Below are positions 54,183 to 63,940 of a DNA stretch of 64,000 bases, piece after piece. Within the stretch, counting starts at the first letter, position 1; every line of letters starts with the position of its first letter. The notes under the pieces are model-generated. The model was not told the origin of the DNA. It searched no databases and was given only the letters and a program-made list of their open reading frames with translations. The position numbers were made by a program, and so were the translations under genes. The DNA comes from Rickettsiaceae bacterium H1 (GTDB taxonomy: Bacteria; Pseudomonadota; Alphaproteobacteria; Rickettsiales; Anaplasmataceae), in the NCBI GenBank assembly GCA_018101195.1, contig JACDQH010000003.1:173398-237397 (forward strand), written 5' to 3'.

Positions 54183-55703
54183 ATGAAAAGTTGGCCATTT
54201 ATAGAAGCGCAAAAATTACTTGACAAATCGCCCAATAAAGAAAGTTTCACCTTCGAAACCGGTTACGGTCCTTCTGGTTTACCTCATATCGGCACATTCG
54301 GCGAAGTACTTAGAACAACTATGGTAATTAACGCACTAAAAGAATTAAAACCCGGGGTAAAAACGAAATTAATCGCCTTTTCGGACGATATGGATGGGTT
54401 GCGTAAAATTCCCGACAACATACCCGGTCCAGAAAATTTCGTTCATCACCTCGGTAAGCCGTTAACGACAATTCCCGACCCGTTTGGAACACACGAAAGC
54501 TATGGCGAGCACATGAATGTCAAATTGTGTAAGTTTTTAGATTTATTCGAATTCGAATACGAATTCAAAAGTGCCACAAAGTGTTATAAATCAGGTTTAT
54601 TTAATGAAAAATTGCTGCTGCTACTACAAAATTACGAAAAAGTAATGAAAATCATGCTGCATTCTTTAGGCAAAGAAAGGCAAGAAACATACAGTCCGTT
54701 TTTACCTATTTGTCCGGAAACGGGAAAAATTTTACAAGTACCTATCAAAATAAATAAAAATAATAACACCGTTACTTATAAAAATGAAAAGGGTAATTTA
54801 ATAACCGACAAAGTAACAGACGGTAAATGTAAATTACAGTGGAAACCCGATTGGGGAATGCGCTGGGCGGCTTTGGGAATAGATTACGAAATGCACGGTA
54901 AAGATCTTACTCCCTCTGCCAAGCTTTCGACAAAAATATGTTCGTTGTTAGAAGAAAAAGAACCGTTATTATTCGTTTACGAACTTTTTTTAGACGAAGA
55001 AGGGAAAAAAATCTCGAAATCCAAAGGAAACGGTTTGGCAATCGAAGAATGGTTGCTTTATGCACCAAAAACAAGTTTATCGCTATATATGTTTCAACAT
55101 CCGCAAAGAGCAAAAAGGTTATATTTCGATGTTATCCCCAAATCGGTAGACGAATACTTCTCTTTCGTAAAATCATATAATGGAGATCAAGATAATCCGG
55201 CATGGCATGTACATGGAGGCAATGTACCGAAAATCGACAACGAAAATATCAGCTTCAATTTATTACTCAATTTAGCATCGGCATGTAATCCCGAAGATAA
55301 AGAAGTGTTATGGGGTTTTATTAAAAATTACAGACCCAATATTATGCCCAAAACTCACAAAATAATAGATCAGTTAGCATCTTATGCAGTAAATTATTAC
55401 CATGATTTCATCAAAACAAAAAAGCAATATAAAAATCCTAATGACGAAGAAAAAAAAGCTTTAGCCGATTTAAAAGAATCGTTATTGCAACTAAAGCAAA
55501 ATAGTACTGCAGATGAAATTCAACAGTGTGTGTTCGACATAGGAAAAAAGCATTATCAAAAAACCGGAGAATGGTTTAAAACATTGTATAAAACCCTCTT
55601 GGGCCAAGAACAAGGTCCTAGGATCGGATCGTTTTTTGCGTTATACGGTCTAAGCAAAAGTATCGAATTAATAGAGAAAAAGATTTCTCACGGTGAAAAT
55701 TAG
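54183..55703 (+). CDS. lysS: Lysyl-tRNA synthetase, class I
   Basis: A class I LysRS (structurally unrelated to class II LysRS), found in archaea, spirochetes and many alphaproteobacteria including Rickettsiales. 506 residues. The HIGH-like motif is GPSGLPHIGTFGE near residue 30, and the KMSKS motif is KISKSKGNGL near residue 279. A helical C-terminal anticodon domain follows. No zinc-binding class II elements are present. The TAG stop lies within the first codons of hemC, so the two overlap by 11 bases. Confidence 0.95.
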   Translation: MKSWPFIEAQKLLDKSPNKESFTFETGYGPSGLPHIGTFGEVLRTTMVINALKELKPGVKTKLIAFSDDMDGLRKIPDNIPGPENFVHHLGKPLTTIPDPFGTHESYGEHMNVKLCKFLDLFEFEYEFKSATKCYKSGLFNEKLLLLLQNYEKVMKIMLHSLGKERQETYSPFLPICPETGKILQVPIKINKNNNTVTYKNEKGNLITDKVTDGKCKLQWKPDWGMRWAALGIDYEMHGKDLTPSAKLSTKICSLLEEKEPLLFVYELFLDEEGKKISKSKGNGLAIEEWLLYAPKTSLSLYMFQHPQRAKRLYFDVIPKSVDEYFSFVKSYNGDQDNPAWHVHGGNVPKIDNENISFNLLLNLASACNPEDKEVLWGFIKNYRPNIMPKTHKIIDQLASYAVNYYHDFIKTKKQYKNPNDEEKKALADLKESLLQLKQNSTADEIQQCVFDIGKKHYQKTGEWFKTLYKTLLGQEQGPRIGSFFALYGLSKSIELIEKKISHGEN

Positions 55704-56568
55704 GTTGGGTACCAGAGGGAGCATTCTTGCATTAAAACAAGCGAAAATTGCCCGAAAAGCAATAGAAGATAAATTCAAAGTAGAAACGGAAATAATTAAA
55801 ATCAAAACTTCCGGAGATAAAATAAAAAACCGTAGTTTAATCGAATACGGTGGCAAGGGTCTGTTCATTAAGGAAATAGAACAAGTTCTAATTGATAAAA
55901 AAATAGACTTAGCGGTACATTCGTTAAAAGATATTCCCGGAAATATAAAAGAAATAAATGAAAAATTGGTACTCGCCGGCTTTTTAGAAAGAGAAGACCC
56001 CAGAGATGTTTTCGTTTCTTGTTATCACAAGAATTTAGCATCGCTTCCGCAAGGTGCTGTAATCGGCACTTGTGCACCGAGAAGGGCCTTACAATTAAGA
56101 ACAGATCTACAAACATCGACACTTCGAGGAAACGTCACGACCAGGATAAAAAAAGCAAAAAATTTTGACGGAATAATTTTAGCATTAGCCGGGATTAAAA
56201 GGCTAAATATGGCAAAACACATAACTGAAATTCTACCGACCGAAATCATGCTACCGGCAGTCGGACAAGGAATTATTTGCTTGCAATCCAGAAAAGACGA
56301 CAACCACATGATAAATATTCTTGAACAAATAACTCATAAAGAAACAAAAATTGCTGCAGTAGCAGAACGTAGTTTTTTAACTACGATAGGAGGCAATTGT
56401 TATACACCGTTAGCAGCTCTTGCCACAATCAAAAACAATACTCTAAATCTAAAAGCAATGCTGGAAATCAGCGGTAAACCACATTTTATTGAAAAAACAG
56501 GAAAAATTGACAAAGCACTAACAATAGGAAAAAACGTTGCAGAAGAGTTATTAGAAATTCAACAATAA
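55693..56568 (+). CDS. hemC: Porphobilinogen deaminase
   Basis: It polymerises four porphobilinogens to hydroxymethylbilane in heme synthesis. 291 residues from GTG 55693 (KIRLGTRGSILALKQ). The cofactor-binding Cys is C236 in GGNCYTPLAA. Substrate-binding segments are present: YGGKGLFIKEIE, DLAVHSLKDIPG, APRRALQLR, TRIKKAKNFDGIILALAGIKRL, LPAVGQGIICLQSR. It overlaps the end of lysS, an overlap that implies one transcript. Length is slightly short of 310 but complete. Confidence 0.95.
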   Translation: MKIRLGTRGSILALKQAKIARKAIEDKFKVETEIIKIKTSGDKIKNRSLIEYGGKGLFIKEIEQVLIDKKIDLAVHSLKDIPGNIKEINEKLVLAGFLEREDPRDVFVSCYHKNLASLPQGAVIGTCAPRRALQLRTDLQTSTLRGNVTTRIKKAKNFDGIILALAGIKRLNMAKHITEILPTEIMLPAVGQGIICLQSRKDDNHMINILEQITHKETKIAAVAERSFLTTIGGNCYTPLAALATIKNNTLNLKAMLEISGKPHFIEKTGKIDKALTIGKNVAEELLEIQQ

Positions 56569-56621
56569 AAAGATATCTATTTTTTTACAACAAACAATAT
56601 TAAAATTTTTATAAAATTAGT

Positions 56622-56686
56622 AATAACAATATTGTTATTTTAATAATTATTAGAAATTTAAGAATAAAAATATTGTTATTTTAATA
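56622..56686. repeat. 18 bp palindrome and paired direct repeats upstream of the giant gene
   Basis: AATAACAATATTGTTATT (56622-56639) is a perfect palindrome. The 16-mer TATTGTTATTTTAATA occurs at 56630-56645 and again at 56671-56686, 41 bp apart. This lies between the hemC stop and the ATG at 56727. It may be an operator pair for the downstream gene or part of a terminator for hemC; both are guesses. Confidence 0.65.
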
Positions 56687-56726
56687 AATATGCCTACGAT
56701 GATAAAAATTATACTAAATTATAGAT

Positions 56727-59700
56727 ATGACAAAAGATTTAAAGGTTCTTCAAATAAAACAAGATTTCACAATAACGGAAAAAAACGGATGTAGTCATCA
56801 AATAAATGAAAATGATATAATTATTATCTCTAAAAACACAGACAATTATATTCATTTTGGAAATACTATTCAAATTCCCAAACAAATAAACATTTATATC
56901 ATAAAAGACAATAAAATTTTAGAAATCTTTCTAAGCAAAACACTATTTCTTAATAGCAATGATATTAAAGGATGTAATAAGTTTGACAATCTTATAAAAG
57001 ATAAAAAAGAACCGTCTGAAGCAGCTAAAATTATCCAAGATAATCGTTTAAAAGCTTTTAAAATAACAGATAAACTAACTATTAATCAGAATCTCACAAT
57101 AAATATAGGCAATATTGTCATATGTGATATTTTTAAATTGTCAAAAAAAGATAATAAAAATATCAATATAAAAGATCGTTTCATTCTTCTCAACAACAAA
57201 GGTGCAACTCAGTATCTATTGGAGGGCGATGACACGTTAGTTCTCAAAAAAAATAGTTATACTGAACATAATCTTAAACAACATGAACACAATGCAATAA
57301 AAACACTCTTGCAAATCAATACTCACAAACAAGTAGAGCAAACTAGCAAAATAACAGAAAAACCGTTAAAAATATCAAATCAGGTATCCACATCTGCTAA
57401 AAAACAACAAGACAAGGAACAGAGCAATGACAATCTTGCCAGAACAGGTAGTACAAAGTCTTTAAAAGGATCTAATCATTCTTTCCAAACAACACCTGAA
57501 AATACAAATTTTCCCAGAAATACTAATCGGACAACGTCTCTTGGATCAATCTTCAAGAAACAGGGAAATCCATTCGGAAAAAAAAGCAAAAACACATTTG
57601 AAAACCCTAGATATATAAAAGATGAATCCACAAATAAAAACACAGACCAAATTCACCCACAACAGGAAAGAGTTATCAACTGGGAAACAAATGGCAGTAC
57701 GCAAAAAATTCCAGTTTCACAAAGAGCCAATACAAGAAAAAATACCGAAAAAGAGGCTCCAATTACTGACACAGGCCAAATAGATTTCTCGCAAAAGGAA
57801 AGAGCTATCGACTGCCCAAAAAACGGTAGTACCCAAAAAGCTCCAGTTCCACAGAGAGCCACTACAAGAAAAAGTACCGAGAACGAGGCTCCAACTATTG
57901 CTCAATCGTATTCAATTTCCCGTTCCATATTTGACACCGCTCAAAACACCAATTCAGAAAAAACTTCAACAACTCAAGCAAACACGTCCATAGGTAATAG
58001 CTTTTTTAATCAAGCTCAAACATCTTTAGACGAACAAAATACGGAAAAAAAACCCCTTAAAAAAACAAAAGAACATAATCATAACCAAGGAAATAACAGA
58101 CTAGACCCTACTATAAACAAACCGGAGAGCAGCGTAAAAGAAACCTTTGCTCTTAATAAGAAGAGTCAATTAGAAATCAACACTTCTACTTCTAATAAAA
58201 ACACGAATCAAAAAGCAGACGCAAAGACAGAAAAAGATCAAATCAACCTGAACTCCAGTATATCAGAGAAAAAAAACAACCCAATCAAAACTCAAAGCCA
58301 AGGACTAAACCAATCACACAGCACTCCTAAAACAAAAACATCAGCAATTAACAACCAAAACCAAGCTGAAAATAATTTAAGCAAAAACAGGGATAATCAA
58401 ACCTCAGAGTCCAAAATAATGCCGAAAAAAAAATCTAACCTTCAAACAAGTAAGCAACAAGACTTAAAACAGCAAAAGGAAAAAACAAATCTTACAAATA
58501 CAAGACAAGCTAATAATCAATCAAGTCTTAATAACCCTAAAGAAAACGTGGGAAAAAAAACACAGGCCGCATCTAGGAAATCTCACTCAGTGTCTATTGA
58601 TAACACTAAGCAAAACAGCAACCAAACTATGGAAAATAACAACAACAGCACAACAAAAATCGATAGAGATACGTACGACATCGCCACTATAAAAACAAAA
58701 ACGCCAGATGCAGATTTAAATACAAATAACAGCGCTGAAGATAGTGCACAAAAAACAGATAAGAAACCATCAGCAAGTAATCAATTAGCTATACAAGAAA
58801 GAATAAAACAAGCGCAAAAATCTTCTTTTATTGATAGTAATAACCAAACAAAATACGAAACGGCCAAGACTTATGAAAAGCCATCTTCATACAGCAATTC
58901 TTCCAATCAAAACACACCATCTGCATCGCCAATTAATATTGGTGTGTCACAAGATAATTTAAATGCCGGTGATGCAGATGCTTCTTCTCAATCAGATGAA
59001 AAATATCATGTCAAATTAGACTACATAGAAAAGGATTTAAGCCCTTCTATTGAGATTCAAGACCAAGCTCCAACTCAATCGAAAAACAACGTGCAAGACA
59101 AAAGTAGCGAACAACAAGAAGAAAAAAATGAACTTTTTGATTCACAAGAAAGCGATGAAGAATTTTTTGATGCTCAAGAAGACCATGAAGAAAGCGTCGT
59201 TTCAGCAGTTACAAATGCTTCATCACAACCATCAAAAACGAACAAAATAGAAAAAATTCCCGGGGAAGAAAAGGAAAAAAGAAACATCATGCCTGTTGAC
59301 ACAAAAATAAAACAGGGAATTGATGAAACCAATAACCCCGAAGCGAAAATAATGATTTTTCAAACGGTTAACGATTCGAATCTTAAGATTAACGAAAAAG
59401 CAGAAAAAGATAACATTATTATATGTAAAGCTTCCGATTACCTTAAAAAGGATGAAAAAATTTCAATAAAAGAAAATAGCAAAACTGAAGCTAAAGTAAT
59501 GGACAAAGCAACAAAACAAGAAGAGAGCAAAAATAATGAAAACCCAGATAATCAAACTAAAAGTGATTATGATGAAAGTAAAAACCCGTTTTTTTCTCAA
59601 GAAAACAATAACACTTCGCATGAACCCATGAGTAAGAATGAAGTTCCCTATAAGTTAAGAGAAAAAAACCTATCCGTTAGTAATAACATAAATTCTACCA

Positions 59701-60083
59701 ATCCATTTGAAGAATTTCATAACCCAACAATTTTTCCTAATGATTCCAATACAACGTTAAAAAATCAACATAGCAAAATTATAGAACCAAAAAAAAGCCA
59801 ACCTGCGTACGACGAAAGCAAAAATCCGTTTTCTCCACAAAATAATAAACAGTTTAATCCAGCGAAATCATTATTATTAGGTTCTCTTTACTGTTCCGGC
59901 ATCGGTATAGTTACCCACGGAGCATTAAAATCAAATAAAATTACGTTAATAACCGGATTTACAATATTTGCTTTAGCTACACTAACGCTAATTATCGTTT
60001 GTTTTACAAATTATAAACCGAAACATAACTTATCTAACGTTAATGAAACAACACCTATTCGAAGTCAAACTAATTTCCGCTAA
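56727..60083 (+). CDS. Giant low-complexity protein with NPF motifs and C-terminal membrane hairpin
   Basis: 1118 residues, not recognised. Residues 1-~190 look folded and beta-rich, possibly a duplicated module (LKVLQIKQDFTI early, LKAFKITDKLTI later). From ~200 to ~1040 it is Asn/Gln/Lys/Ser/Thr-rich and disordered-looking, with two 44-residue repeats (residues 314-357 and 358-~400) and an acidic patch (FDSQESDEEFFDAQEDHEES). NPF tripeptides occur at 281, 953, 992 and 1033, the last three inside repeated DESKNPF-type contexts. Two hydrophobic helices (~1048-1068 and ~1073-1095) end the protein, followed by a basic tail. There is no N-terminal signal peptide. In intracellular bacteria such designs are typical of secreted, host-membrane-inserted effectors; that role is inference. 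Confidence 0.85.
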   Translation: MTKDLKVLQIKQDFTITEKNGCSHQINENDIIIISKNTDNYIHFGNTIQIPKQINIYIIKDNKILEIFLSKTLFLNSNDIKGCNKFDNLIKDKKEPSEAAKIIQDNRLKAFKITDKLTINQNLTINIGNIVICDIFKLSKKDNKNINIKDRFILLNNKGATQYLLEGDDTLVLKKNSYTEHNLKQHEHNAIKTLLQINTHKQVEQTSKITEKPLKISNQVSTSAKKQQDKEQSNDNLARTGSTKSLKGSNHSFQTTPENTNFPRNTNRTTSLGSIFKKQGNPFGKKSKNTFENPRYIKDESTNKNTDQIHPQQERVINWETNGSTQKIPVSQRANTRKNTEKEAPITDTGQIDFSQKERAIDCPKNGSTQKAPVPQRATTRKSTENEAPTIAQSYSISRSIFDTAQNTNSEKTSTTQANTSIGNSFFNQAQTSLDEQNTEKKPLKKTKEHNHNQGNNRLDPTINKPESSVKETFALNKKSQLEINTSTSNKNTNQKADAKTEKDQINLNSSISEKKNNPIKTQSQGLNQSHSTPKTKTSAINNQNQAENNLSKNRDNQTSESKIMPKKKSNLQTSKQQDLKQQKEKTNLTNTRQANNQSSLNNPKENVGKKTQAASRKSHSVSIDNTKQNSNQTMENNNNSTTKIDRDTYDIATIKTKTPDADLNTNNSAEDSAQKTDKKPSASNQLAIQERIKQAQKSSFIDSNNQTKYETAKTYEKPSSYSNSSNQNTPSASPINIGVSQDNLNAGDADASSQSDEKYHVKLDYIEKDLSPSIEIQDQAPTQSKNNVQDKSSEQQEEKNELFDSQESDEEFFDAQEDHEESVVSAVTNASSQPSKTNKIEKIPGEEKEKRNIMPVDTKIKQGIDETNNPEAKIMIFQTVNDSNLKINEKAEKDNIIICKASDYLKKDEKISIKENSKTEAKVMDKATKQEESKNNENPDNQTKSDYDESKNPFFSQENNNTSHEPMSKNEVPYKLREKNLSVSNNINSTNPFEEFHNPTIFPNDSNTTLKNQHSKIIEPKKSQPAYDESKNPFSPQNNKQFNPAKSLLLGSLYCSGIGIVTHGALKSNKITLITGFTIFALATLTLIIVCFTNYKPKHNLSNVNETTPIRSQTNFR
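57666..57929 (+). repeat. Two tandem 132 bp units in the giant gene
   Basis: Unit 1 begins at 57666 (protein ERVINWETNGSTQKIPVSQR...), unit 2 at 57798 (ERAIDCPKNGSTQKAPVPQR...). The period is exactly 132 bp, or 44 codons. Identity is high (NGSTQK-x-PV-x-QRA-x-TRK-x-TE-x-EAP), and differences are mostly substitutions, so the unit has been kept in frame. Confidence 0.85.
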
Positions 60084-60835
60084 ATATATTTTTTATACCT
60101 ACTGGATTTTTTATATCCGGTATTCGGATCGTAAAGTAATTTTCCAGAATTTACCTTTTTAGATTTAAGTAATTTTTGTTTTTCTGCTTTTTCCATTTTT
60201 TTTAAATCGGGTGAACGAAAACCTTTTTTTAAATCAAGTTTATTAGTGACGTTAGGTGAAAATATGCTGCTTCTTTTGCTGATTTCATCCATTATTTTTC
60301 GATAAGTTTTTTTATAATGGGGCTTACTGTGAATTAGTTTTTCCGTAGCTCTTTTTAAGTATTCTACCTTGACCATTGCCAAACCATTTTCCTTAAAGCC
60401 CAATTCTTTTGCAGCTCTTTCCGTAACATCCAATATTCTGTCATTCTTAAATGGTCCTCTATCGTTAATTTTAAGCCTGACGATTTTTCCGTTATTCAAA
60501 TTAGTAACCCTAACTATACTGGGCATGGGTAAAGTTCTGTGAGCCGCTGTCAAACTATTTTTATCAAATAATTCGCCGTTAGCTGTAACACATGGCTTAC
60601 ACTGGTTATGGCTTAAGCATTTGTCGCACTTTTCCTCATACCAAGATGCTACTCCTAATTCTTCGTACTTATTGTAATATTGAGGGTAATAATTTTCCCC
60701 ATCAATAGTATACATGCTCCCTATTCTATATTTTCCTTTATACTGATTATGAACAGAGTTACTGCATGCAGTACACAACAGCATTATTGCAATAATGCAC
60801 GTTATCAAACTAAATTTATCAATATATGAAAACAC
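60080..60835 (-). CDS. rlpA: RlpA-family lipoprotein
   Basis: A septal ring lytic transglycosylase or its relative at the outer membrane. I chose GTG 60835, giving 251 residues. Longer frames run back through tRNA-Pro. The N-terminus is a lipoprotein signal (VFSYIDKFSLITCIIAIMLL then C-T-A-C), with lipobox LCTAC. The double-psi beta-barrel domain follows: GVASWYEEK, then a Cys-containing insertion (KCDKCLSHNQCKPC) unusual for the family, then NGELFDKNSLTAAHRTLPMP, VRVTNLNNGK, IVRLKINDRGPF and LDVTERAAKELGF. The insertion could form disulfides or bind metal. The C-terminal ~90 residues are Lys-rich. It overlaps the giant gene's stop by four bases. Confidence 0.88.
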   Translation of the reverse strand: MFSYIDKFSLITCIIAIMLLCTACSNSVHNQYKGKYRIGSMYTIDGENYYPQYYNKYEELGVASWYEEKCDKCLSHNQCKPCVTANGELFDKNSLTAAHRTLPMPSIVRVTNLNNGKIVRLKINDRGPFKNDRILDVTERAAKELGFKENGLAMVKVEYLKRATEKLIHSKPHYKKTYRKIMDEISKRSSIFSPNVTNKLDLKKGFRSPDLKKMEKAEKQKLLKSKKVNSGKLLYDPNTGYKKSSRYKKYI

Positions 60836-60858
60836 ACCATTAAATGAAAATAGAAATG

Positions 60859-60932
<74 letters not shown>

Positions 60933-61079
60933 CACAAAAAATATTATAATAACTAAATTGATAGTCAATTTAAAAACTTAATTTGGCATATCGATTCTTC
61001 AGATTTTTAAGTTCGTACCGAACGGTAAACAAATAGACATTTTTTTGCTTAACCCATTCAAGTAAATTAGCATTAATTT

Positions 61080-62564
61080 ATGAAAGTAAAAAATGTTTTC
61101 ACCATTATAAGTTTAATCTTTCCCGTATTAGTAATCATCTTGCTAAATTCGGGATTAGGCATAAATTTAGACGGCGATACTAAAACAGTTGCAATATCAT
61201 TCGGCTTGATGTCATTATTACTTTCTGTTTACTCTCTACCGCACGCAAACATTTCGGAAATAATAGGAGCATCGCTATATTTCATTTCAACTACATTAAT
61301 CATCTTATCGAATAATTTTATCACTATGATATGCGCTTGGGAATTAGCGGCATTATCGGCAATTTTACTCATTTCCTGTGGTTGCAAAACTATTTCTCCG
61401 GTCTTGCGTTATGCAGGAATTCATTTTGTCGGAGGTACGTTGATTTTAGCAGCAATACCTTATGAACTCATGTTTACGAAAACATCCCTTGCCATTGAAA
61501 TGCTTAATAGCACTCAACTTACTTTGTTGGCTATAGGAGTATTAATAAATTGCGCTGCATTCCCTTTATCTACGTGGCTAACGGCAAGTTACCCTGTTGC
61601 TTCACCACATGGAACTGCAGTCTTACAGTTATTTGTTACCAAATCCGCATTATTTACATTATTTAACTTATTTTACAAATATGAGATCTTAATACCGCTA
61701 GGTTTTATCACGGCAATATATGCTTCAATTTATTCGTTTCAGGAAAATAAATTGAGAAAAATTCTTGCATACAACACCATAGGACAAATGGGCTTATTAA
61801 TTGCTAGCGTCGGTTTTGGCGCCAATATTACCCCGTATCTCATTTCATCTGTTATTTACCAAACCATAATGTATTTGGTTGCAAGCTCGATTATTTACGC
61901 TACCGAGCAAGAAAATCTACAAAAATTAGGCGGTCTATTTAAACAAATGCCGATTTTAGGAATAACTTCCCTAATCGCTCTTTCCACAATGTCGTCCTTA
62001 CCTTTAACCATCGGCTTTAATGCCAAATATATCGTTACCGAATCAATTGGTTCGCCTCTATTGTTGGTTTTATTTTTATTCATAAATTATGGCTTAATTA
62101 CAAATTGCGGAATGCGCCTACTATATTGCACCTTTTTTGATCGCAAAAAATACTCAGGAAGTCTATTACCGATGAAATTAGCACCAAAAATCGTGCTAAT
62201 TATTCTTAGCATATTATGTTTCTTTCCCCTCGTGAAAGTAAATTCAGCATATTCCCATATTACTATTTTAAAACAATCATTCTTTTTTGTTATTACTTGT
62301 GTAGCATTTTATTCGATAAGAAAAAGTTGGTATAATGTAAAATATCGACCGATAAAAATAGAAGATATATATCGATTGACAATAATGTTAGTATCTCGAG
62401 TAGTAAATTCGGTGAATTGTCACCAAAACATTATATATAAATTTATCTTTCGAAAGGTAAATAACCGTATCAAAAATTTGGAAGATTTAACATTCGAAAC
62501 TGTTTCCCAAACAATTTTATGTGCAATTGTTATAATAGGAATTTTAGCGAGCTTATATGTATAA
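61080..62564 (+). CDS. Proton-translocating antiporter subunit (MrpD/NuoN-like)
   Basis: 494 residues, about 13-14 membrane helices. It belongs to the NuoL/M/N-MrpA/D superfamily: the conserved Glu is in ICAWELAALSA near residue 86 and the conserved Lys in VTKSALFTLF near 195. The segment IYSFQENKLRKILAYNTIGQ matches the antiporter signature, with SxSxQ present as N-T-I-G-Q. The C-terminal helix arrangement fits MrpD/NuoN length. Only an MnhE-like subunit (10942) is elsewhere in the window, so its complex is presumably built from dispersed genes, as in other Rickettsiales. Its stop overlaps ffh by eight bases, which suggests co-transcription. Confidence 0.82.
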   Translation: MKVKNVFTIISLIFPVLVIILLNSGLGINLDGDTKTVAISFGLMSLLLSVYSLPHANISEIIGASLYFISTTLIILSNNFITMICAWELAALSAILLISCGCKTISPVLRYAGIHFVGGTLILAAIPYELMFTKTSLAIEMLNSTQLTLLAIGVLINCAAFPLSTWLTASYPVASPHGTAVLQLFVTKSALFTLFNLFYKYEILIPLGFITAIYASIYSFQENKLRKILAYNTIGQMGLLIASVGFGANITPYLISSVIYQTIMYLVASSIIYATEQENLQKLGGLFKQMPILGITSLIALSTMSSLPLTIGFNAKYIVTESIGSPLLLVLFLFINYGLITNCGMRLLYCTFFDRKKYSGSLLPMKLAPKIVLIILSILCFFPLVKVNSAYSHITILKQSFFFVITCVAFYSIRKSWYNVKYRPIKIEDIYRLTIMLVSRVVNSVNCHQNIIYKFIFRKVNNRIKNLEDLTFETVSQTILCAIVIIGILASLYV

Positions 62565-63903
62565 TTTAGTTGTCGGCGGAATAGGTAAAATATTCGATAA
62601 ACTCAAAAACAAAACTGTAATTACGGAAGAAGATTTCAAAATTACTATGCGTGAAGCAAGAATCGCCCTTTTGGAAGCCGATGTTTCGCTAGAAGTTGTG
62701 AAAGCATACATAAATTCGGTAAAAGAAAAAATTATAGGACAAAAAATAATCGAAGGTATTTCTCCCGGACAAATGATTATCAAAATCGTTCAAGACCAGT
62801 TAACCGAAATGCTGGGTAAAGAGCAATCTGAACTAAGTTTTTCACCTGAAAATCCTAACGTTATCATGATGATAGGTTTGCAAGGTTCGGGAAAAACGAC
62901 TACTTCGGCAAAGTTAGCCAAATACGTAAAAAATAAAAACAAGAAAAGCGTATTGCTTGCTTCACTTGATATTTATCGGCCTGCCGCACAAAAACAACTA
63001 GAAGTTTTAGGCAAGCAAATAAAAACGGATACCTTACCTATAATCGAAGGAGAAAAACCGCAAGAAATAGCTAAACGAGCATTAACCGAAGGAAAAAAAT
63101 ACGACGTGCTAATTCTCGATACGGCCGGTCGTTTACAAATAGACGAAACATTAATGGAGGAATTAAATAAAATAAAAGTCACAACAAACCCGATTGAAAC
63201 ATTACTGGTAGCAGATGCGGTAATGGGACAAGAAGCGGTAAACATTGCAAAATCGTTCCATGAAAAATTATCCATTACCGGAATAATTCTAACTAGAATA
63301 GACGGAGATGCTCGTGGCGGAGCAGCATTTTCAATGACACATATAACGAAAAGGCCGATTAAATTCGTTGGTTATGGCGAAAAAATAGATAATTTGGAAG
63401 AGTTTCATCCCGAACGTATTGCCAAACGAATTTTAAACATGGGTGATGTTGTTTCTCTTGTGGAGAAAGCTTCGGAATTTATCGGCAAAAACGAAGTCGA
63501 AGAAATGACTGCTAAAGCTAAAAGCGGCAATTTCGATTTTAACGATTTGGCAAAACAATTAAAAACAGTCAGCAAATTAGGCGGAGTTGCCAGCATAATG
63601 AAAATGATCCCAGGAATGGGCAATTTTAAATTACCGGATATTATGGGAGATAAATCGGTTAAACGACATTTGGCAATTATTTCCTCTATGACGAAAAAAG
63701 AACGATCTAATCCGAAAATTATCAATGCCAAGCGAAAAAAAAGAATTGCCGAAGGTGCCGGAGTAAAAATTAACGACATTAACATTTTAATAAATAAATT
63801 CAGGCAAGCTCATAACATGATCAGTAAAGTAAGCAAAATGGATAACTTGGATAAAATTAAACTGGACGGAAAAGAAATAATGAATTTATTTTCCAAGAAG
63901 TAG
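62557..63903 (+). CDS. ffh: Signal recognition particle protein Ffh
   Basis: SRP54 GTPase that binds signal sequences and 4.5S RNA; its receptor FtsY is at 27708. 448 residues. GTPase motifs: GLQGSGKTTTSAKLA near residue 109, DIYRPAAQKQL, DTAGRLQIDETLM, LTRIDGDARGGA, and GYGEKIDNLEEFHPERIAKR. The M domain begins at ~300, with IMKMIPGMGNFKLPD and the RNA-binding SMTKKERSNPKIIN followed by KRKKRIAEGAG, and is complete. The ATG overlaps the antiporter-gene stop. Confidence 0.96.
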   Translation: MYNLVVGGIGKIFDKLKNKTVITEEDFKITMREARIALLEADVSLEVVKAYINSVKEKIIGQKIIEGISPGQMIIKIVQDQLTEMLGKEQSELSFSPENPNVIMMIGLQGSGKTTTSAKLAKYVKNKNKKSVLLASLDIYRPAAQKQLEVLGKQIKTDTLPIIEGEKPQEIAKRALTEGKKYDVLILDTAGRLQIDETLMEELNKIKVTTNPIETLLVADAVMGQEAVNIAKSFHEKLSITGIILTRIDGDARGGAAFSMTHITKRPIKFVGYGEKIDNLEEFHPERIAKRILNMGDVVSLVEKASEFIGKNEVEEMTAKAKSGNFDFNDLAKQLKTVSKLGGVASIMKMIPGMGNFKLPDIMGDKSVKRHLAIISSMTKKERSNPKIINAKRKKRIAEGAGVKINDINILINKFRQAHNMISKVSKMDNLDKIKLDGKEIMNLFSKK

Positions 63904-63940
63904 GCCTACCGGTTAAAAGATTGGGCGGCTGTTAATTATC

